Assembly (NCBI GenBank): GCA_029210175.1
Contig: JARGPL010000003.1
Location: forward strand, 235,621-299,620
From: Minwuia sp.
Lineage (GTDB): Bacteria > Pseudomonadota > Alphaproteobacteria > Minwuiales > Minwuiaceae
Direction: 5' to 3'
DNA length: 64,000 nucleotides
Shown: positions 27,901 to 37,323 of the stretch, in pieces
How positions within the stretch are numbered: position 1 is the stretch's first letter
How the letters are laid out: each line of letters begins with the position of its first letter
Notes under the pieces: model-generated
Databases searched by the model: none
The model's input: the letters and a program-made list of their open reading frames with translations, nothing else
What the model was told of the DNA's origin: nothing
Translations under genes and position numbers: made by a program

Positions 27901-30794
27901 TCGATGACATCCGCGCCGGCGTTGCCAGACATCAGATCGTCGCCATCACCGCCCAGCATCGTGTCGTTTCCGATATTACCAAACAGCGTATCGTTGCCCT
28001 CGTTGCCAAGCAGTTCGTCGTCGCCACGGTTGCCGTCGATCAGGTCATCTCCGGCACCACCGTCAATCGTATCGTTGCCATGGCTGTCTGCCGTGGTCTG
28101 ATTGGTCAGCCCGCCTGTGAACCCGTCCAGAACGACGAAGGAAAATTCATCGTCAGCAGAATCGGCCAGCGGCAGATCGGATTCCGATACCGAGGTGTCC
28201 AGAATAAACAGCTGGCCCTCGCCTGGTCCCAGATCCGGGTCGCTGTTCGCGCCTGCCTTGATCGAGATCGCAACAAGGCTGCTGCCCGGGAACGCGCTTT
28301 CCAGGAATGATGCAATGGGCAGTTCGTTGGGATCGTGAATCTCGTCCGATCCGTCGGGGAAATCCTCGATCTTGACCTTCGTGATGGCGCCCGAGCCATT
28401 ATCGTCCGCGAGATAGAGCACGACATTCGAAATCGCGTGCTGGAACACTGGCAGGACAACCGGATCACAGACGAGTTCACTCGCGTCATCGCCGATGATC
28501 GTGTCGTCACCTTCACCGCCCGCGATCAGGTCCGCCCCGCCACCACCGGCAATGACATCGTTCCCTTCATCGCCGGAAATCTCGTCGTCGCCTTCGCCAC
28601 CGTTGATGGTGTCGTCATGACCGACTTCACAGATCTCGGTCGTGGTGACGTCGATCTGCCAGTTCACGTCGTTGTAGTCGTGATCTCCACCGTTCTCCAG
28701 GTCTTCCCAGTTTGAATTCCCGGGCAGGCCGTTGTCGATCTCATGATCGATGGTGTCGCCATTCAGGCTGGTGTCGGAGAAGAATACCGGGCCATGGCTG
28801 CTTGCTGCCGCCACCGGAATGCCATCGACCAGCGCCTGCAGCTCACCATTGCCGTCGTCGGCGAAGGTCACCGCGTCGCCGTCGGTCAGATCGGGGTTCA
28901 GGCTGCCACCGTTCGGGATCAGGAACATGCCGAGCTGTGCCGCGCCGCCAAGCTGTGCCGCATCCAGGGAGAAGGTCAGGACGTCAGCACCTTCAGCCGC
29001 GTCCGATGTCTTCACATTGGCCTTGACGATCTCACCGGAGATCGGCGTGCCGCTTTCATCCGCCAGGTAGAAGCCGAAGCTGTTGCTGAAGCCTGCGGAA
29101 CCGCCCAGGTAATCCATGGTCAGGGTGATGCTGTCGCGTCCGGCCACGTCATAGAGGCCGTTCTCGCCCTGCGGGATCACGATTTCCTGCTCACCGCCGG
29201 TGCCCACGGCACCGCCATCGCCGGAAATCGTGTCGTTGCCCGTGCCACCATCGATGCTGTCGTTGCCTGCGCCGCCGGCAATCAGGTCATCGCCCGCATC
29301 ACCGGACAGCACGTCATCGCCACCGTTGCCGCTGATCTCGTCATCACCAACGCCGCCATGAATGGTGTCGCTGTCGCCATCGCCGCAATCGGCGTCAACC
29401 AGCGGGGTCGTGAACTTGATGGAATACAGGAAGTAGTCACTGGAATCGGATCCACCATCGTCGTCACCATCGACATAGGGCAGCCCGGAGAGTTCGATCG
29501 AGGCAAACTCGCCGATGCCGTCGATGGTGAACCGTCCAACAGCCGGGATGTTGCCCAGGTCATGGTCGGTGATCACGTCATCGGGGCCAAAGGTGCCGGT
29601 GGCGACTTCATTGCCGTCAGCATCCAGGGCGCGCCACTGACCGGCCTCACCACCGTTACCCTCATCGGGGAAGAAGTGCGTGACTGTCAGCGTGGCGCTT
29701 TCGACCGTCTGGCCGAGGTCTGCCACAAGGGTCTGGGTCTGGCCATCGCTCGAATGATTGATCTGGTCGCCGACCGGATTGCCGCCAGCAACACCAATGC
29801 CGCGGCTGGTGTCGGTCACGGTCGCGGGGGTGCCGTCGAAGTCCAGGGCCGACAGGGTCACGCCGACACTCTCGAATCCAGCTACACCGTTTTCGGCGCA
29901 GAATTCTTCACCGCCCGTCAGCCCGTCATCGCCGCCGGAAAGGGTGTCGTTGCCCTCCCCGCCTTCGATCAGGTCAGCACCTTCGCCGCCATCAATGCTG
30001 TCGTTGCCTTCCTCACCGTCGATCGTGTCGTCGCCCGCGCCGCCTGCGATGATGTCATCGCCGGGCACATCCTCGACCGCAACGTTGGCCGGACCGACCA
30101 GCGACACGCTGTCAACGAAGATCGCGTGTTCGTCGTAGGTCCAGATCCTGAATTCAAGCTGGTCGGAGCCGTCACCGGCGCCGCCGGTCACTTCATAGCC
30201 ATATTCACACCATTCGGTGGCTGTCTGCTCGATCACGGCAATTTCTTCACCGCCGAAGTAGACCTTGACGACATCGCCCCAGTCACCGTCACGGTTCAGC
30301 AGATTGAAGTTGAGGGTATAGGTCTCGCCGTCCAGCATGCCTTCGACGTCCTGAAAGACGTTCGTGTTGTTGAAGAACGGGTCCGTGCCGCCACCATCGA
30401 TTTCCAGCTTGAAGTTGCCATCCAGCGCATCGGGGGAGTTCGCGATACCGGTCTGATCACCATGGATCTCGATATTGTCACCACTGGTCTGCCAGCCTGG
30501 AACCACTTCATAGAATCCGACTTCGGTGCGGTCATGCACGTCATCATGGTTCGAATTGAAAGTAGAGATCATCGTCGGGTCGCCGGAGCCATCAGCCACC
30601 TGCTCGAACGATCCGTTGACGATGAAATCACGGATCTCGACGGTGCCGCCACCGCTTTCGCCGTCACCACGGATGCTGTCGTTGCCGGCACCCCCGTCGA
30701 TGACGTCATTGTCCCCGCCGCCAACGATGATGTCGTCCGCTTCGGTTCCAGCCAGCGTGTCAGCGTTCGGTGTTCCGATAATGCCGTCAGTCAT
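24930..30794 (-). CDS. Giant RTX calcium-binding protein with carbohydrate-binding-type modules
   Basis: A protein of about 1954 residues made of blocks of nonapeptide RTX repeats (GGxGxDxLx type) between globular modules. Approximate order: short RTX; DUF642-like jelly-roll at 48-236; RTX; a beta-rich unit at 300-470; RTX; a DUF4114-type module at 540-720; RTX; a second unit at 785-901; RTX; a CBM60-like (calcium-dependent xylan-binding type) module at 1133-1235; then an RTX array at about 1288-1854 with roughly sixty repeats; and a C-terminal tail suited to type I secretion. It has no N-terminal signal peptide. No catalytic domain is evident, so adhesin, matrix or surface-layer roles are likely. 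ATG 30794 has GGAG upstream. No T1SS genes are visible. Confidence 0.9.
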   Translation of the reverse strand: MTDGIIGTPNADTLAGTEADDIIVGGGDNDVIDGGAGNDSIRGDGESGGGTVEIRDFIVNGSFEQVADGSGDPTMISTFNSNHDDVHDRTEVGFYEVVPGWQTSGDNIEIHGDQTGIANSPDALDGNFKLEIDGGGTDPFFNNTNVFQDVEGMLDGETYTLNFNLLNRDGDWGDVVKVYFGGEEIAVIEQTATEWCEYGYEVTGGAGDGSDQLEFRIWTYDEHAIFVDSVSLVGPANVAVEDVPGDDIIAGGAGDDTIDGEEGNDSIDGGEGADLIEGGEGNDTLSGGDDGLTGGEEFCAENGVAGFESVGVTLSALDFDGTPATVTDTSRGIGVAGGNPVGDQINHSSDGQTQTLVADLGQTVESATLTVTHFFPDEGNGGEAGQWRALDADGNEVATGTFGPDDVITDHDLGNIPAVGRFTIDGIGEFASIELSGLPYVDGDDDGGSDSSDYFLYSIKFTTPLVDADCGDGDSDTIHGGVGDDEISGNGGDDVLSGDAGDDLIAGGAGNDSIDGGTGNDTISGDGGAVGTGGEQEIVIPQGENGLYDVAGRDSITLTMDYLGGSAGFSNSFGFYLADESGTPISGEIVKANVKTSDAAEGADVLTFSLDAAQLGGAAQLGMFLIPNGGSLNPDLTDGDAVTFADDGNGELQALVDGIPVAAASSHGPVFFSDTSLNGDTIDHEIDNGLPGNSNWEDLENGGDHDYNDVNWQIDVTTTEICEVGHDDTINGGEGDDEISGDEGNDVIAGGGGADLIAGGEGDDTIIGDDASELVCDPVVLPVFQHAISNVVLYLADDNGSGAITKVKIEDFPDGSDEIHDPNELPIASFLESAFPGSSLVAISIKAGANSDPDLGPGEGQLFILDTSVSESDLPLADSADDEFSFVVLDGFTGGLTNQTTADSHGNDTIDGGAGDDLIDGNRGDDELLGNEGNDTLFGNIGNDTMLGGDGDDLMSGNAGADVIDGGAGVDTADYSAAQGTVLASLNHGIVEKDGDGWIDSLENIENLTGSEHNDSLLGDDGANVILGGDGDDTIDGFGGEDTLDGGAGSNTVSFQSAGGSVLVALQNALAQDENGENIALNGFSSAIGSDFDDSMTGDDGDNTLIGGGGNDDIRGNDGADLLFGDGVTESFGDTDTLIVHAHGSPLDGVFPIMEVSVGGVVVGTAQVTQSLNPYDFDVSGLTDEQRAGEVKITFLNDATDGGDCDNSFGPDCNEDRNLFVEAIEFNGAMTDASAGELSFEPDSFVSYQSGGANFDVEDINEEINDSGDNRPNGGNVYTGFVVFAGLPVDGPFDGPNADYIVGNDGNDTQYGGFDNDTVFGGLGDDSLYGDEGDDLVCAFEDDDQAFGGAGNDFVEGNDGNDTVYGGSGNDKVAGNAGTDIVFGDEGNDDVDGGAGDDLVFGGLGADSVGGGDGNDEVYGGEGDDTVRGNKGDDTLFGGAGADSVLGEAGNDVAFGGDGNDSLKGGLGNDSLSGDAGADFLDGEAGDDELTGGDGSDTLRGGDDNDALFGGIGNDIVKGDAGDDTADGGDGDDQVEGGAGNDTVLGGAGVDKVSGQDGDDLVDGGEGDDTVRGNAGNDTLLGGLGSDFMEGGADNDQLSGGDDNDTIRGDAGQDALFGDAGNDVLRGGADDDTMSGGLGDDFMVGDVGNDILTGDDGADSLRGGDGDDNLVGGAGSDNLRGNLGNDELSGGLGDDFMDGEDGDDLLFGGDGNDVLRGNDGEDTIEGGDGDDQLRGGLNGDSLSGGAGNDFINADGGKDFVDGGDGNDNLFGAGGDDTILGGAGDDRVRGQDGADNLDGGAGNDFMTGDNGDDFMTGGDGDDDLRGNVGFDTLFGGNGSDNLVGGAGQKDTYLFGRRTDLEANDDTIIDSGAGNQLNIFGTGSLAELSFTDLGGGNVQVAFLDGSGSISFDADAVTELNLLDTLAGTVTTATTLLNNGASGIDVLDDQNNLLFTI

Positions 30795-31114
30795 ATGCCC
30801 TGCTCCGCCCTCTCGCGCCGGTTCCGTGGCGCGTCGATGAATAATCTGGGTCGATAGCAGCAAGAGGCGGGCCAGTTTCGGACATCGTCAAGACTCGCGT
30901 GAATCGGGAACTTGAAGTTGGCGGGATAATCGTTTTGCGGTTTTGAGGTACATGGAAACTACACTTCCTGGTTAATGTCTGAAAATGAGTGGAAATTCCC
31001 CAACGCGAGTCCTGCTTCTGAATTCAGAATCCCGCAGGACGCGATTCAATGTCCGATTTCGAGACAGGGACACTGAGGCTTGCCACCGGCAGCCAATTCT
31101 GAAACGATCCCGTT
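30795..31114. other. Divergent intergenic region with nested hairpin
   Basis: This stretch of 320 bp separates the RTX gene from the divergent mmcB and must hold both promoters. I see no gene in it. It contains the perfect 14-base palindrome TTCTGAATTCAGAA at 31016-31029, flanked by TCCTGC (31010-31015) and GCAGGA (31034-31039) and then CGCG on both sides, forming an extended hairpin or cruciform across 31004-31043. A TGTCC/GGACA pair follows at about 31050-31075. No T-run follows, so it is not an obvious terminator. Confidence 0.55.
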
Positions 31115-31558
31115 ATGTTCCCAAATGTTCCGGAAAAACTGGATGGCGTCGCCATCGCCCGCGGGGTCTTGCGGATGCTTTCGCAACATGACCGCCCCGC
31201 GTTGGCAGAAGTCACCTTGCGCAACAGCCGCCGCGCCGACGTCATGTCCATCGGTCGCGATGGCTCCGTCTGGATCGTGGAGGTGAAGTCGTCGGTCGCC
31301 GACTACAGGTCGGACGCCAAGTGGCAGGAATACCGCGATTTCTGCGATCGGTTCTTCTTCGCCGTTCCACCGGATTTCCCGTCGGAGATCATTCCCGACG
31401 ATTGCGGACTGATCATCGCGGATGCGTACGACGGGGCGTTTGCCCGCGACGCACCGGACCTGCGACTCAACGCAGCCCGCCGCAAGGCAGTCACACTGCG
31501 CTTTGCCAGAATGGCCGCCGAACGACTGACGCGCCTGGCGCTGGATCAGTCCGTCTGA
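31115..31558 (+). CDS. mmcB: MmcB-family DNA repair protein
   Basis: A 147-residue protein of the MmcB family (PF06319), a PD-(D/E)XK-type nuclease-like fold. Candidate active-site residues are in RRADVMSIGRDGSVWIVEVKSS near residues 40-60: the Asp and the ExK pair fit the motif. In Caulobacter MmcB acts with the ImuBC mutagenesis system in damage-induced mutagenesis. No imuABC gene is in this window. An SOS box was not obvious upstream. Confidence 0.88.
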   Translation: MFPNVPEKLDGVAIARGVLRMLSQHDRPALAEVTLRNSRRADVMSIGRDGSVWIVEVKSSVADYRSDAKWQEYRDFCDRFFFAVPPDFPSEIIPDDCGLIIADAYDGAFARDAPDLRLNAARRKAVTLRFARMAAERLTRLALDQSV

Positions 31559-31615
31559 TGGACCTGAAACGAAAGGGCGCGCGTTTGGGTCGGAGCAACA
31601 GGTGGCGCAGCAGGG

Positions 31616-32674
31616 TCAGGATCGTGATTGTCGGCCGCTGACCAGCCTGTGCCAGAAATACAGTCCGCATGTGGCAATGAGAATGCCACCGATGGCGCTG
31701 CTCAGGTTCAGGCCAACATCGAACAGGGACGCTGTGCGATTGGAGCTGAACATCTGCAGCATCTCCGCGACGAGGCCGAAGCCGAGGGCAAGGCCGAGCG
31801 CCTGCATGGCCCGCCCCCGTCCCATCGCGAGGGCGAAGGCAAGGCCCACCGCAGTGAACATCACCACGTGACCCGTCTTGGCAAGCGAGAACAGGTTGCT
31901 GGACAACGCAGCTTCCGCAGCACGCCCCGATGCATCCACAGCTCCCGACAGGTCAACCCGCCGGGCAACGCCAAGGCGCAGGGGTGCTGTCGCGGTCGCG
32001 GGCAGGATGCTCAACAGCAGCGCAGGGGCAGCGACCGCGTAGGCCAGGGCGGGTCGGAACCGGCGCTGTCGCAAGCCCGAAAACACCCAGAAACTGATAC
32101 CAAGCGCCAGCAGGACCCAGCAACTGATGATGAAATTCGAACCGGCAGTGAAGCCGGGCCGTTCGATCAGTGGCTGCACCTGGAGGTACCTGACGCGCAG
32201 AAAGCCTGTGGTCGCCAGCACTTCCGCCCGCAGCAACAGCTGCGCGCTGCCTCTCTCCACCCGGAACGTCGCCGCATGAGCGCGCATCGATCGGTCGCCG
32301 CTCAGCCGCGCCACCACATGGGGCACGTCATAGCGGGGGCGGTCATTGGCGAAGAGCTGAACTGCGATCAGCCGACCCTGCTGCCAACGCCGCCTTCCCT
32401 GCACGATATCCGACGCGGCCAGCATGGCACTGACCCTGACGAACTGCGCATTCCCCAGGTCATGGGTGAATTCGATACTGTCCGGCGTATCGTCCCCGTC
32501 CGCGCCGGACAGCGACCGGACCTCGCTGGCGAGGTAGGTCGTGCCAGTCCCATCGGCCTGGAACCTGGGCGGTCCGTGGAAGTGCAACAGTGTGAGAAAC
32601 GTCAGCAATACCGTCGCGGCGAGCAGCAACGGCGCGGCAGGCAGCCCGCGATCAGCGACTGAAGAGGTCATCAT
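31616..32674 (-). CDS. VanZ-like membrane protein with large periplasmic domain
   Basis: About 352 residues: a first hydrophobic helix (LLLAATVLLTFLTLL), an extracytoplasmic domain of about 150 residues rich in beta strands, then about five hydrophobic helices holding the VanZ-type pattern KTGHVVMFTAVGLAFAL and FDVGLNLSSAIGG. VanZ-like proteins of this architecture are common in exopolysaccharide loci, but their function is unknown. The start is taken at ATG 32674 (or 32671), overlapping the glycosyltransferase gene by about 20 bp and indicating coupling. The longer frame upstream runs through that gene and is not used. Confidence 0.8.
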   Translation of the reverse strand: MMTSSVADRGLPAAPLLLAATVLLTFLTLLHFHGPPRFQADGTGTTYLASEVRSLSGADGDDTPDSIEFTHDLGNAQFVRVSAMLAASDIVQGRRRWQQGRLIAVQLFANDRPRYDVPHVVARLSGDRSMRAHAATFRVERGSAQLLLRAEVLATTGFLRVRYLQVQPLIERPGFTAGSNFIISCWVLLALGISFWVFSGLRQRRFRPALAYAVAAPALLLSILPATATAPLRLGVARRVDLSGAVDASGRAAEAALSSNLFSLAKTGHVVMFTAVGLAFALAMGRGRAMQALGLALGFGLVAEMLQMFSSNRTASLFDVGLNLSSAIGGILIATCGLYFWHRLVSGRQSRS

Positions 32675-33857
32675 ACGCCGCGAGCAGGCGCGGGACCTCA
32701 TGTTCCCAGGACAGTTCGTTTTCCACGCGCGTCCGCCCGAACTCGCCCATCCTTGCCCGGCGTTCCGGATCCGCCAGCAGCGCAACAATCTGTTCCGCCA
32801 TGTCCACGGGGTCATTGCGTTTCGCGTAGACCGAGGCATCACCGGCGGAGAAACGCCCCTCCGTCAGGTCGAACTGCACGATGGGTTTGCCGAGCGCCAT
32901 GTATTCCATGATCTTGTTCATGGTGGACTTGTCGTTCATCTCGTTGAACCGGTCGGCATTGACGCAGACATCGGCGGTGTTGAGCATTTCCAGCAGGTCC
33001 TGATCCGGCACACGACCAGTGAAGGTGACATATTCTGCCACCCCCAGATCCTGCGCCTGGGCCTTCAGCACCTCCAGCTCCGAGCCACCGCCGACGAGGC
33101 CGAACTGGATATCCGTCCGCCCCTTGTCATGCACCAGGTAACGCACGGATTCGAGCAGCAGATCCAGCCCCTCCTGCGCGCCCATCACGCCGACATAGCC
33201 GACCAGGAATTCCCGGCCGCATTTCAGCGCCGGAACCGGTGGAATGATCTTCAGGCGCTCCAGGCTGGGACCCGAGCGCACGACATGCACGCGTTCAGGG
33301 TCCATGCCACCCCGCTCGACCGCGATCCGCCGATAGCTTTCGTTGGTGGCGATGGACACGCTGGCCGTGCGGAACGTCCAGCGTTCCCAAGACAGCATCA
33401 GCTTGTAGAAGATATCCCGCCGCCCGAACTTCGCTTCATAGAGTTCCGGATTGATATCGTGATGATCGAACAGGAACTTCTTGCCGAACAGCAGCTTGAA
33501 GAAGCCGCCAACCAGAAAGATGTTGTCGGGCGGGTTGCAGGCATGGATCGCATCGAAGCCACGGGTCAGCAGCACGCGCCAGGTGAGGAAGAATTCCCAG
33601 AACAGCGCCGCCGAATATTCCAGCAGGTAACCGAGTGCACCACGCGCATCCAGCGGCAGGTTGTGGCGATAGATGTGGATGCCATCGATGATCTCGAACT
33701 TGCTCTCGTGCCCCTTGCCGGTCGGGCAGATGATCGACACCTCATAGCCGTGCGCCTGCAACGTCGTCGCTTCCTGCCAGACCCGCCGGTCGAACGGGCT
33801 GGGCAGGTTCTCGACGATGAACAGGACACGGCGGCCCCTTGCGGTCTGGCTGGTCAT
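32652..33857 (-). CDS. GT4-family glycosyltransferase (WbuB-like)
   Basis: A 401-residue GT-B glycosyltransferase. The N-domain has VLFIVENLPSPFDRRVWQE, typical of WbuB-like enzymes; the C-domain has GYVGVMGAQEGLDLLLE and the donor-binding MNKIMEYMALGKPIVQFD. It should transfer a sugar from a nucleotide donor to a lipid-linked or growing polysaccharide on the cytoplasmic face. It lies 14 bp downstream of the AlgD-like gene and is coupled to the VanZ-like gene. The donor and acceptor are unknown. Confidence 0.9.
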   Translation of the reverse strand: MTSQTARGRRVLFIVENLPSPFDRRVWQEATTLQAHGYEVSIICPTGKGHESKFEIIDGIHIYRHNLPLDARGALGYLLEYSAALFWEFFLTWRVLLTRGFDAIHACNPPDNIFLVGGFFKLLFGKKFLFDHHDINPELYEAKFGRRDIFYKLMLSWERWTFRTASVSIATNESYRRIAVERGGMDPERVHVVRSGPSLERLKIIPPVPALKCGREFLVGYVGVMGAQEGLDLLLESVRYLVHDKGRTDIQFGLVGGGSELEVLKAQAQDLGVAEYVTFTGRVPDQDLLEMLNTADVCVNADRFNEMNDKSTMNKIMEYMALGKPIVQFDLTEGRFSAGDASVYAKRNDPVDMAEQIVALLADPERRARMGEFGRTRVENELSWEHEVPRLLAAYDDLFSR

Positions 33858-33871
33858 GGATCAGGCACGCC

Positions 33872-35185
33872 TTACCAGGCCACGCCGTCATAGCGTCCGG
33901 CCACGCTCGGACCGTCGCTGATCCGCACGAAATCCACCAGTTCCTGATCGTCGCGCATCTGGTCCGGCACCTGGCGGAACGCCGCATCACCATTGCCCAC
34001 AACCAGCACTTCGGCGTGGTCCAGCACCTCATCGACGCTTTCCACCATCAGGTTGGAAATATGCGGAATGGTCTTCAGGATGTAGTCTCGGTTGGCCCCG
34101 GTCAGACGCGCCATGCTGACGTTCCGGTCATAGAGCTTCAACTCGATCCCCTTGCCCAGCAGCCGTTCGATGACTTCCACCATCGGGCTTTCGCGCAGGT
34201 CATCGGTATCCGCCTTGAAGGAAAAGCCCAGGATTCCGACCTTCCGCTTGCCCTTCGACAGGACCATCTCGACCCCTGCCTCCACCTGCCAGCGGTTCGA
34301 CGGCAGAACCCCGTTCAGCATCGGCACGGGCAAGTCCAGTTCACGCGCCTTGTAGGTGATGGCGCGCAGATCCTTCGGCAGACAGGAACCGCCGAATGCA
34401 AAGCCCGGACGCAGGTAGTTCTTGGAAATGTTCAGCTTGGTGTCCTGGCAGAAGATATCCATGACCTTGTGGCTGTCGATGCCCAGGCGCTTGCAGATGC
34501 CGCCGATCTCGTTGCCGAACGTGACCTTCACGGCATGCCAGGCGTTGTCGGCATATTTCACCATTTCCGCGACTTCGATGTCGGTGCGGATCAGCGGCGC
34601 ATCCAGGGCCGCGTACAGGCTGGCCAGAAGGTCGCCGGAACGCGGATCACTTTCCCCGATGACGGTCTTTGGCGGCTCCCGGAAATCGCGGACAGCGGAG
34701 CCTTCGCGCAGAAACTCCGGGTTGTTGCAGACGCCGAAGTCCTTGCCCGCGACCTTGCCGGACGCGGCCTCCAGTTTCGGGATGACGGTCGCGCGGATCG
34801 TGCCGGGCAACATGGTGGAACGGATGACGACGACGTGAAACGCATCCTTCTGCTTCAGGCAGGCACCGATGTCATCGCAGACCCGTTCCAGATAGGTCAG
34901 GTCCAGGTTGCCGTTCACCTGACTGGGCGTGCCGACACAGACCAGCGACAGATCGGTTTCGGCTATCGCCGCGGCGGCATCGGTCGTGCCACGCAGCCGC
35001 CCGCTCTTCACGCCATCTGCAACCAGCTCGGCCAGCCCCGGTTCGACAATGGGGGACGCACCCTGATTGATCAGATCGACCTTCACCGCGTTGGGGTCGA
35101 CACCGATGACCTTGTGGCCATCCGCCGCGAAACACGCCGCCGAGACGTTGCCGACATAACCCATTCCGAAGATGCTCAACCGCAT
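33872..35185 (-). CDS. AlgD-like GDP-mannose/UDP-sugar 6-dehydrogenase
   Basis: A 437-residue nucleotide-sugar dehydrogenase: Rossmann motif MRLSIFGMGYVGNVSAACFA, SLVCVGTPS, NPEFLREGSAV, the catalytic cysteine in AFGGSCLPKDLRA near residue 270, and LGFSFKADTDDLRESPMVE. Length and local sequence match AlgD (GDP-mannose to GDP-mannuronate) more closely than UDP-glucose dehydrogenase, though UDP-sugar use is possible. It provides an acidic sugar for the exopolysaccharide made by this locus. The start at ATG 35185 is chosen because the enzyme begins at the beta-1 strand; upstream residues in the same frame are not family-like. Confidence 0.88.
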   Translation of the reverse strand: MRLSIFGMGYVGNVSAACFAADGHKVIGVDPNAVKVDLINQGASPIVEPGLAELVADGVKSGRLRGTTDAAAAIAETDLSLVCVGTPSQVNGNLDLTYLERVCDDIGACLKQKDAFHVVVIRSTMLPGTIRATVIPKLEAASGKVAGKDFGVCNNPEFLREGSAVRDFREPPKTVIGESDPRSGDLLASLYAALDAPLIRTDIEVAEMVKYADNAWHAVKVTFGNEIGGICKRLGIDSHKVMDIFCQDTKLNISKNYLRPGFAFGGSCLPKDLRAITYKARELDLPVPMLNGVLPSNRWQVEAGVEMVLSKGKRKVGILGFSFKADTDDLRESPMVEVIERLLGKGIELKLYDRNVSMARLTGANRDYILKTIPHISNLMVESVDEVLDHAEVLVVGNGDAAFRQVPDQMRDDQELVDFVRISDGPSVAGRYDGVAW

Positions 35186-35307
35186 GTGATGATCCCTCTC
35201 ACGCTGTCCGTACCCGATCCATGGTGTCGGGATCATACCCGCCGCCCGTCCGGGCGCAATGTTGCCAGCCGCCACACCGGGCTGCGGGCCAGCAGGTCGT
35301 CCCGGCA

Positions 35308-37323
35308 TTACTGGCCGATTTCGTGAATTTCCAGTTCGAAGATGGCCTGGCGCGTCACGGAAAGCTCCCCCGCGAAGACAATTCGGGGTGCAGGCGCCCG
35401 CACGCCGAACGACGGCGAATGCCAGCCGCGTTCCGGCGCGGAACGACCGGTCTCCAGCCACCCGGCAAGGCCGCCGTCATGGCGGATTGTCAGCACCACG
35501 CCCCGTTCATCGCGGATACGGAAACCGGTGCCCGCAGCCTCCACCTCGAAGGCCGGTGAGACCAGGAACCCGATCTCCACCCGCTGGCCACCAGGCTTGC
35601 CGCGCAGCTGATCAGTGATGCGATACAGCCCCGTGCCCGCCCGCTCCACGGTGCGCACATGGGCCACACCGTGCGATGCCTGATAGCCATCATGCTCGGC
35701 ACTGATGCGCCATGTCTCACCCGAATCCTTCAGGTCGAGGACCGTCGTTTCCGCCTTGCGGGCCCAGTTGAACGGCCCCGATATCTCGGAGCTGTTCTCC
35801 CCCCCGATGGTCAGGGTGTTGTGGGCCACCGTGCCCCGGAAGTGGTCCCGCCAGGCGTGGCCAGCGTGATAGAGATAGGTGCCACCATCAATCAGCACCG
35901 GTTGCCCCTCGACATGCAGCCAGACGGCGAGGGTGTCGGCGTGGCCATGGGCGGCAATCGACAGATAGCCGATGGGGCCATGATCGAAGACCAGCAGGTG
36001 ATCCGGCGCGCCGCTGCCAAGATGGCGCTGCACCGAATATCCGCCCTCACTGAAGTGACGAAACCCGCCAGGCCAGACAGTGTTCGGCGGCGGGGCAGGC
36101 ATCAGCGCATGGCGCAGGTGGCGCACGGGCACAGGGGGGCTGATCTCCGGCCGGTCAACAGCGCTTGCCACTGCAGCCATGACGGAATTGATCGTGGGTT
36201 CGACCCCGGTGCCATTACCGAAGACATGGCTGTCATCATCGTCGCCGATGCGCGGTTGATGTCCCGCCGAATCCGTCAGCCATTTCAGAAAGGCACCGGC
36301 CCTGGCGATCCGCGACCAGTATTCCGCACTGAACGGCTTGTTGATCCGCCGCCCCAGGTCACCGCAGAGCAGCAGCCATTCCAGGGTCAGCGCGGCGTAG
36401 GCCGGCGATTGTTCCGCGCCGACGCCATCACTGTGGATCTGGCTCTGGCACTCGCGCCCCAGCACCGCCCGGCCATAGTCGGCCCAGCGACGCGCGCCCG
36501 GCATGTCGGGACAGAGCGTACCCAGCAGGAACAGACCCGCCGCCTCCGCCACCAGGTGATTGTTGGCCGACGAGTGACGGGAGGGGAACCGCGCCAGCCA
36601 CCAGCCATGCTGATAGAGGCTGCGCAGCAGGGCCTGTCGGGTGTCAGGGCCAAAGCGGTCGCCGATCAGGCTGAGCACGACCAGAATGCTGACAATGCGG
36701 AACCCGACCTCGATACCCGATGACCAGTGAACGCCCATGTAGACGGGATTTTCGGCCACCCAGGACGCCAGATGCTTTTCGCAGGTTGCTATCGCCGACG
36801 CATCCTCCGCCACCAGCGCATAGGCGGCGATGGGTTGCAGATACTGCAGGCGCGAAAGCTCCCACACGTTCTTCACGTCGCCGTACTCGTCCGCATGCCG
36901 GTATGAGATGTCGAAGCAATAGCGGTCATGCGGCCAGCGCTGACCGGTTGCCGGGTCCAGATGCCAGTCCGGGATGCGAACCCCGTCCCTTGCATCGGGC
37001 ACTGGCCAGTCGATGCCAAGGAAGGACAGGCTGCCGTCTGCGGTCGCGGCGGCATGGGTCGACCACGTGTCGAGCAGTTCCGCGTCGCCAGCAATCCGGC
37101 CAACCCCGTCGGCCAGACCCGGCCAGACGGGTGCGGCCAGCTTGCTGGCGTCAAAACCTGTCACTGAACCGGGCAGGTGCAGACGGCTGACCCGTCTGCG
37201 GGCCTGTTCCTCCAGCCGATGGGCGATTTCAGGTGCGGACATGGCGGCAAGACGATTGCGATACCAGCGCGCCTTGCGCACCAGCCGAACCAGATTCTCG
37301 CTGCTTCCCTGCCCCGTAACCAT
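35308..37323 (-). CDS. Heparinase II/III-family protein (probable polyuronide lyase or processing enzyme)
   Basis: A 671-residue protein with a helical toroid N-domain (about 90-390) and a heparinase II/III-like beta domain (about 400-660) containing YLSIAAHGHADTLAVWLHVEG with the conserved His and the GGTYLYH segment. Related proteins in polysaccharide loci cleave or modify acidic glycans such as alginate by beta-elimination. No signal peptide is evident, so secretion or a cytoplasmic site is unclear. It lies upstream of the AlgD-like gene and its start overlaps the upstream glycosyltransferase stop by one base. Confidence 0.85.
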   Translation of the reverse strand: MVTGQGSSENLVRLVRKARWYRNRLAAMSAPEIAHRLEEQARRRVSRLHLPGSVTGFDASKLAAPVWPGLADGVGRIAGDAELLDTWSTHAAATADGSLSFLGIDWPVPDARDGVRIPDWHLDPATGQRWPHDRYCFDISYRHADEYGDVKNVWELSRLQYLQPIAAYALVAEDASAIATCEKHLASWVAENPVYMGVHWSSGIEVGFRIVSILVVLSLIGDRFGPDTRQALLRSLYQHGWWLARFPSRHSSANNHLVAEAAGLFLLGTLCPDMPGARRWADYGRAVLGRECQSQIHSDGVGAEQSPAYAALTLEWLLLCGDLGRRINKPFSAEYWSRIARAGAFLKWLTDSAGHQPRIGDDDDSHVFGNGTGVEPTINSVMAAVASAVDRPEISPPVPVRHLRHALMPAPPPNTVWPGGFRHFSEGGYSVQRHLGSGAPDHLLVFDHGPIGYLSIAAHGHADTLAVWLHVEGQPVLIDGGTYLYHAGHAWRDHFRGTVAHNTLTIGGENSSEISGPFNWARKAETTVLDLKDSGETWRISAEHDGYQASHGVAHVRTVERAGTGLYRITDQLRGKPGGQRVEIGFLVSPAFEVEAAGTGFRIRDERGVVLTIRHDGGLAGWLETGRSAPERGWHSPSFGVRAPAPRIVFAGELSVTRQAIFELEIHEIGQ

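Noticed and set aside
24930..30794. Several shorter open frames in other minus-strand registers inside the RTX gene
   Set aside because: They are Thr/Ala/Met-rich shifted readings of the same repeat DNA without start signals.
28743..30857. A 704-residue plus-strand open frame opposite the RTX gene
   Set aside because: The minus-strand RTX repeats are unmistakable; the opposite frame is repetitive Val/Ile/Ala sequence produced by antisense of GGxGxD codons.
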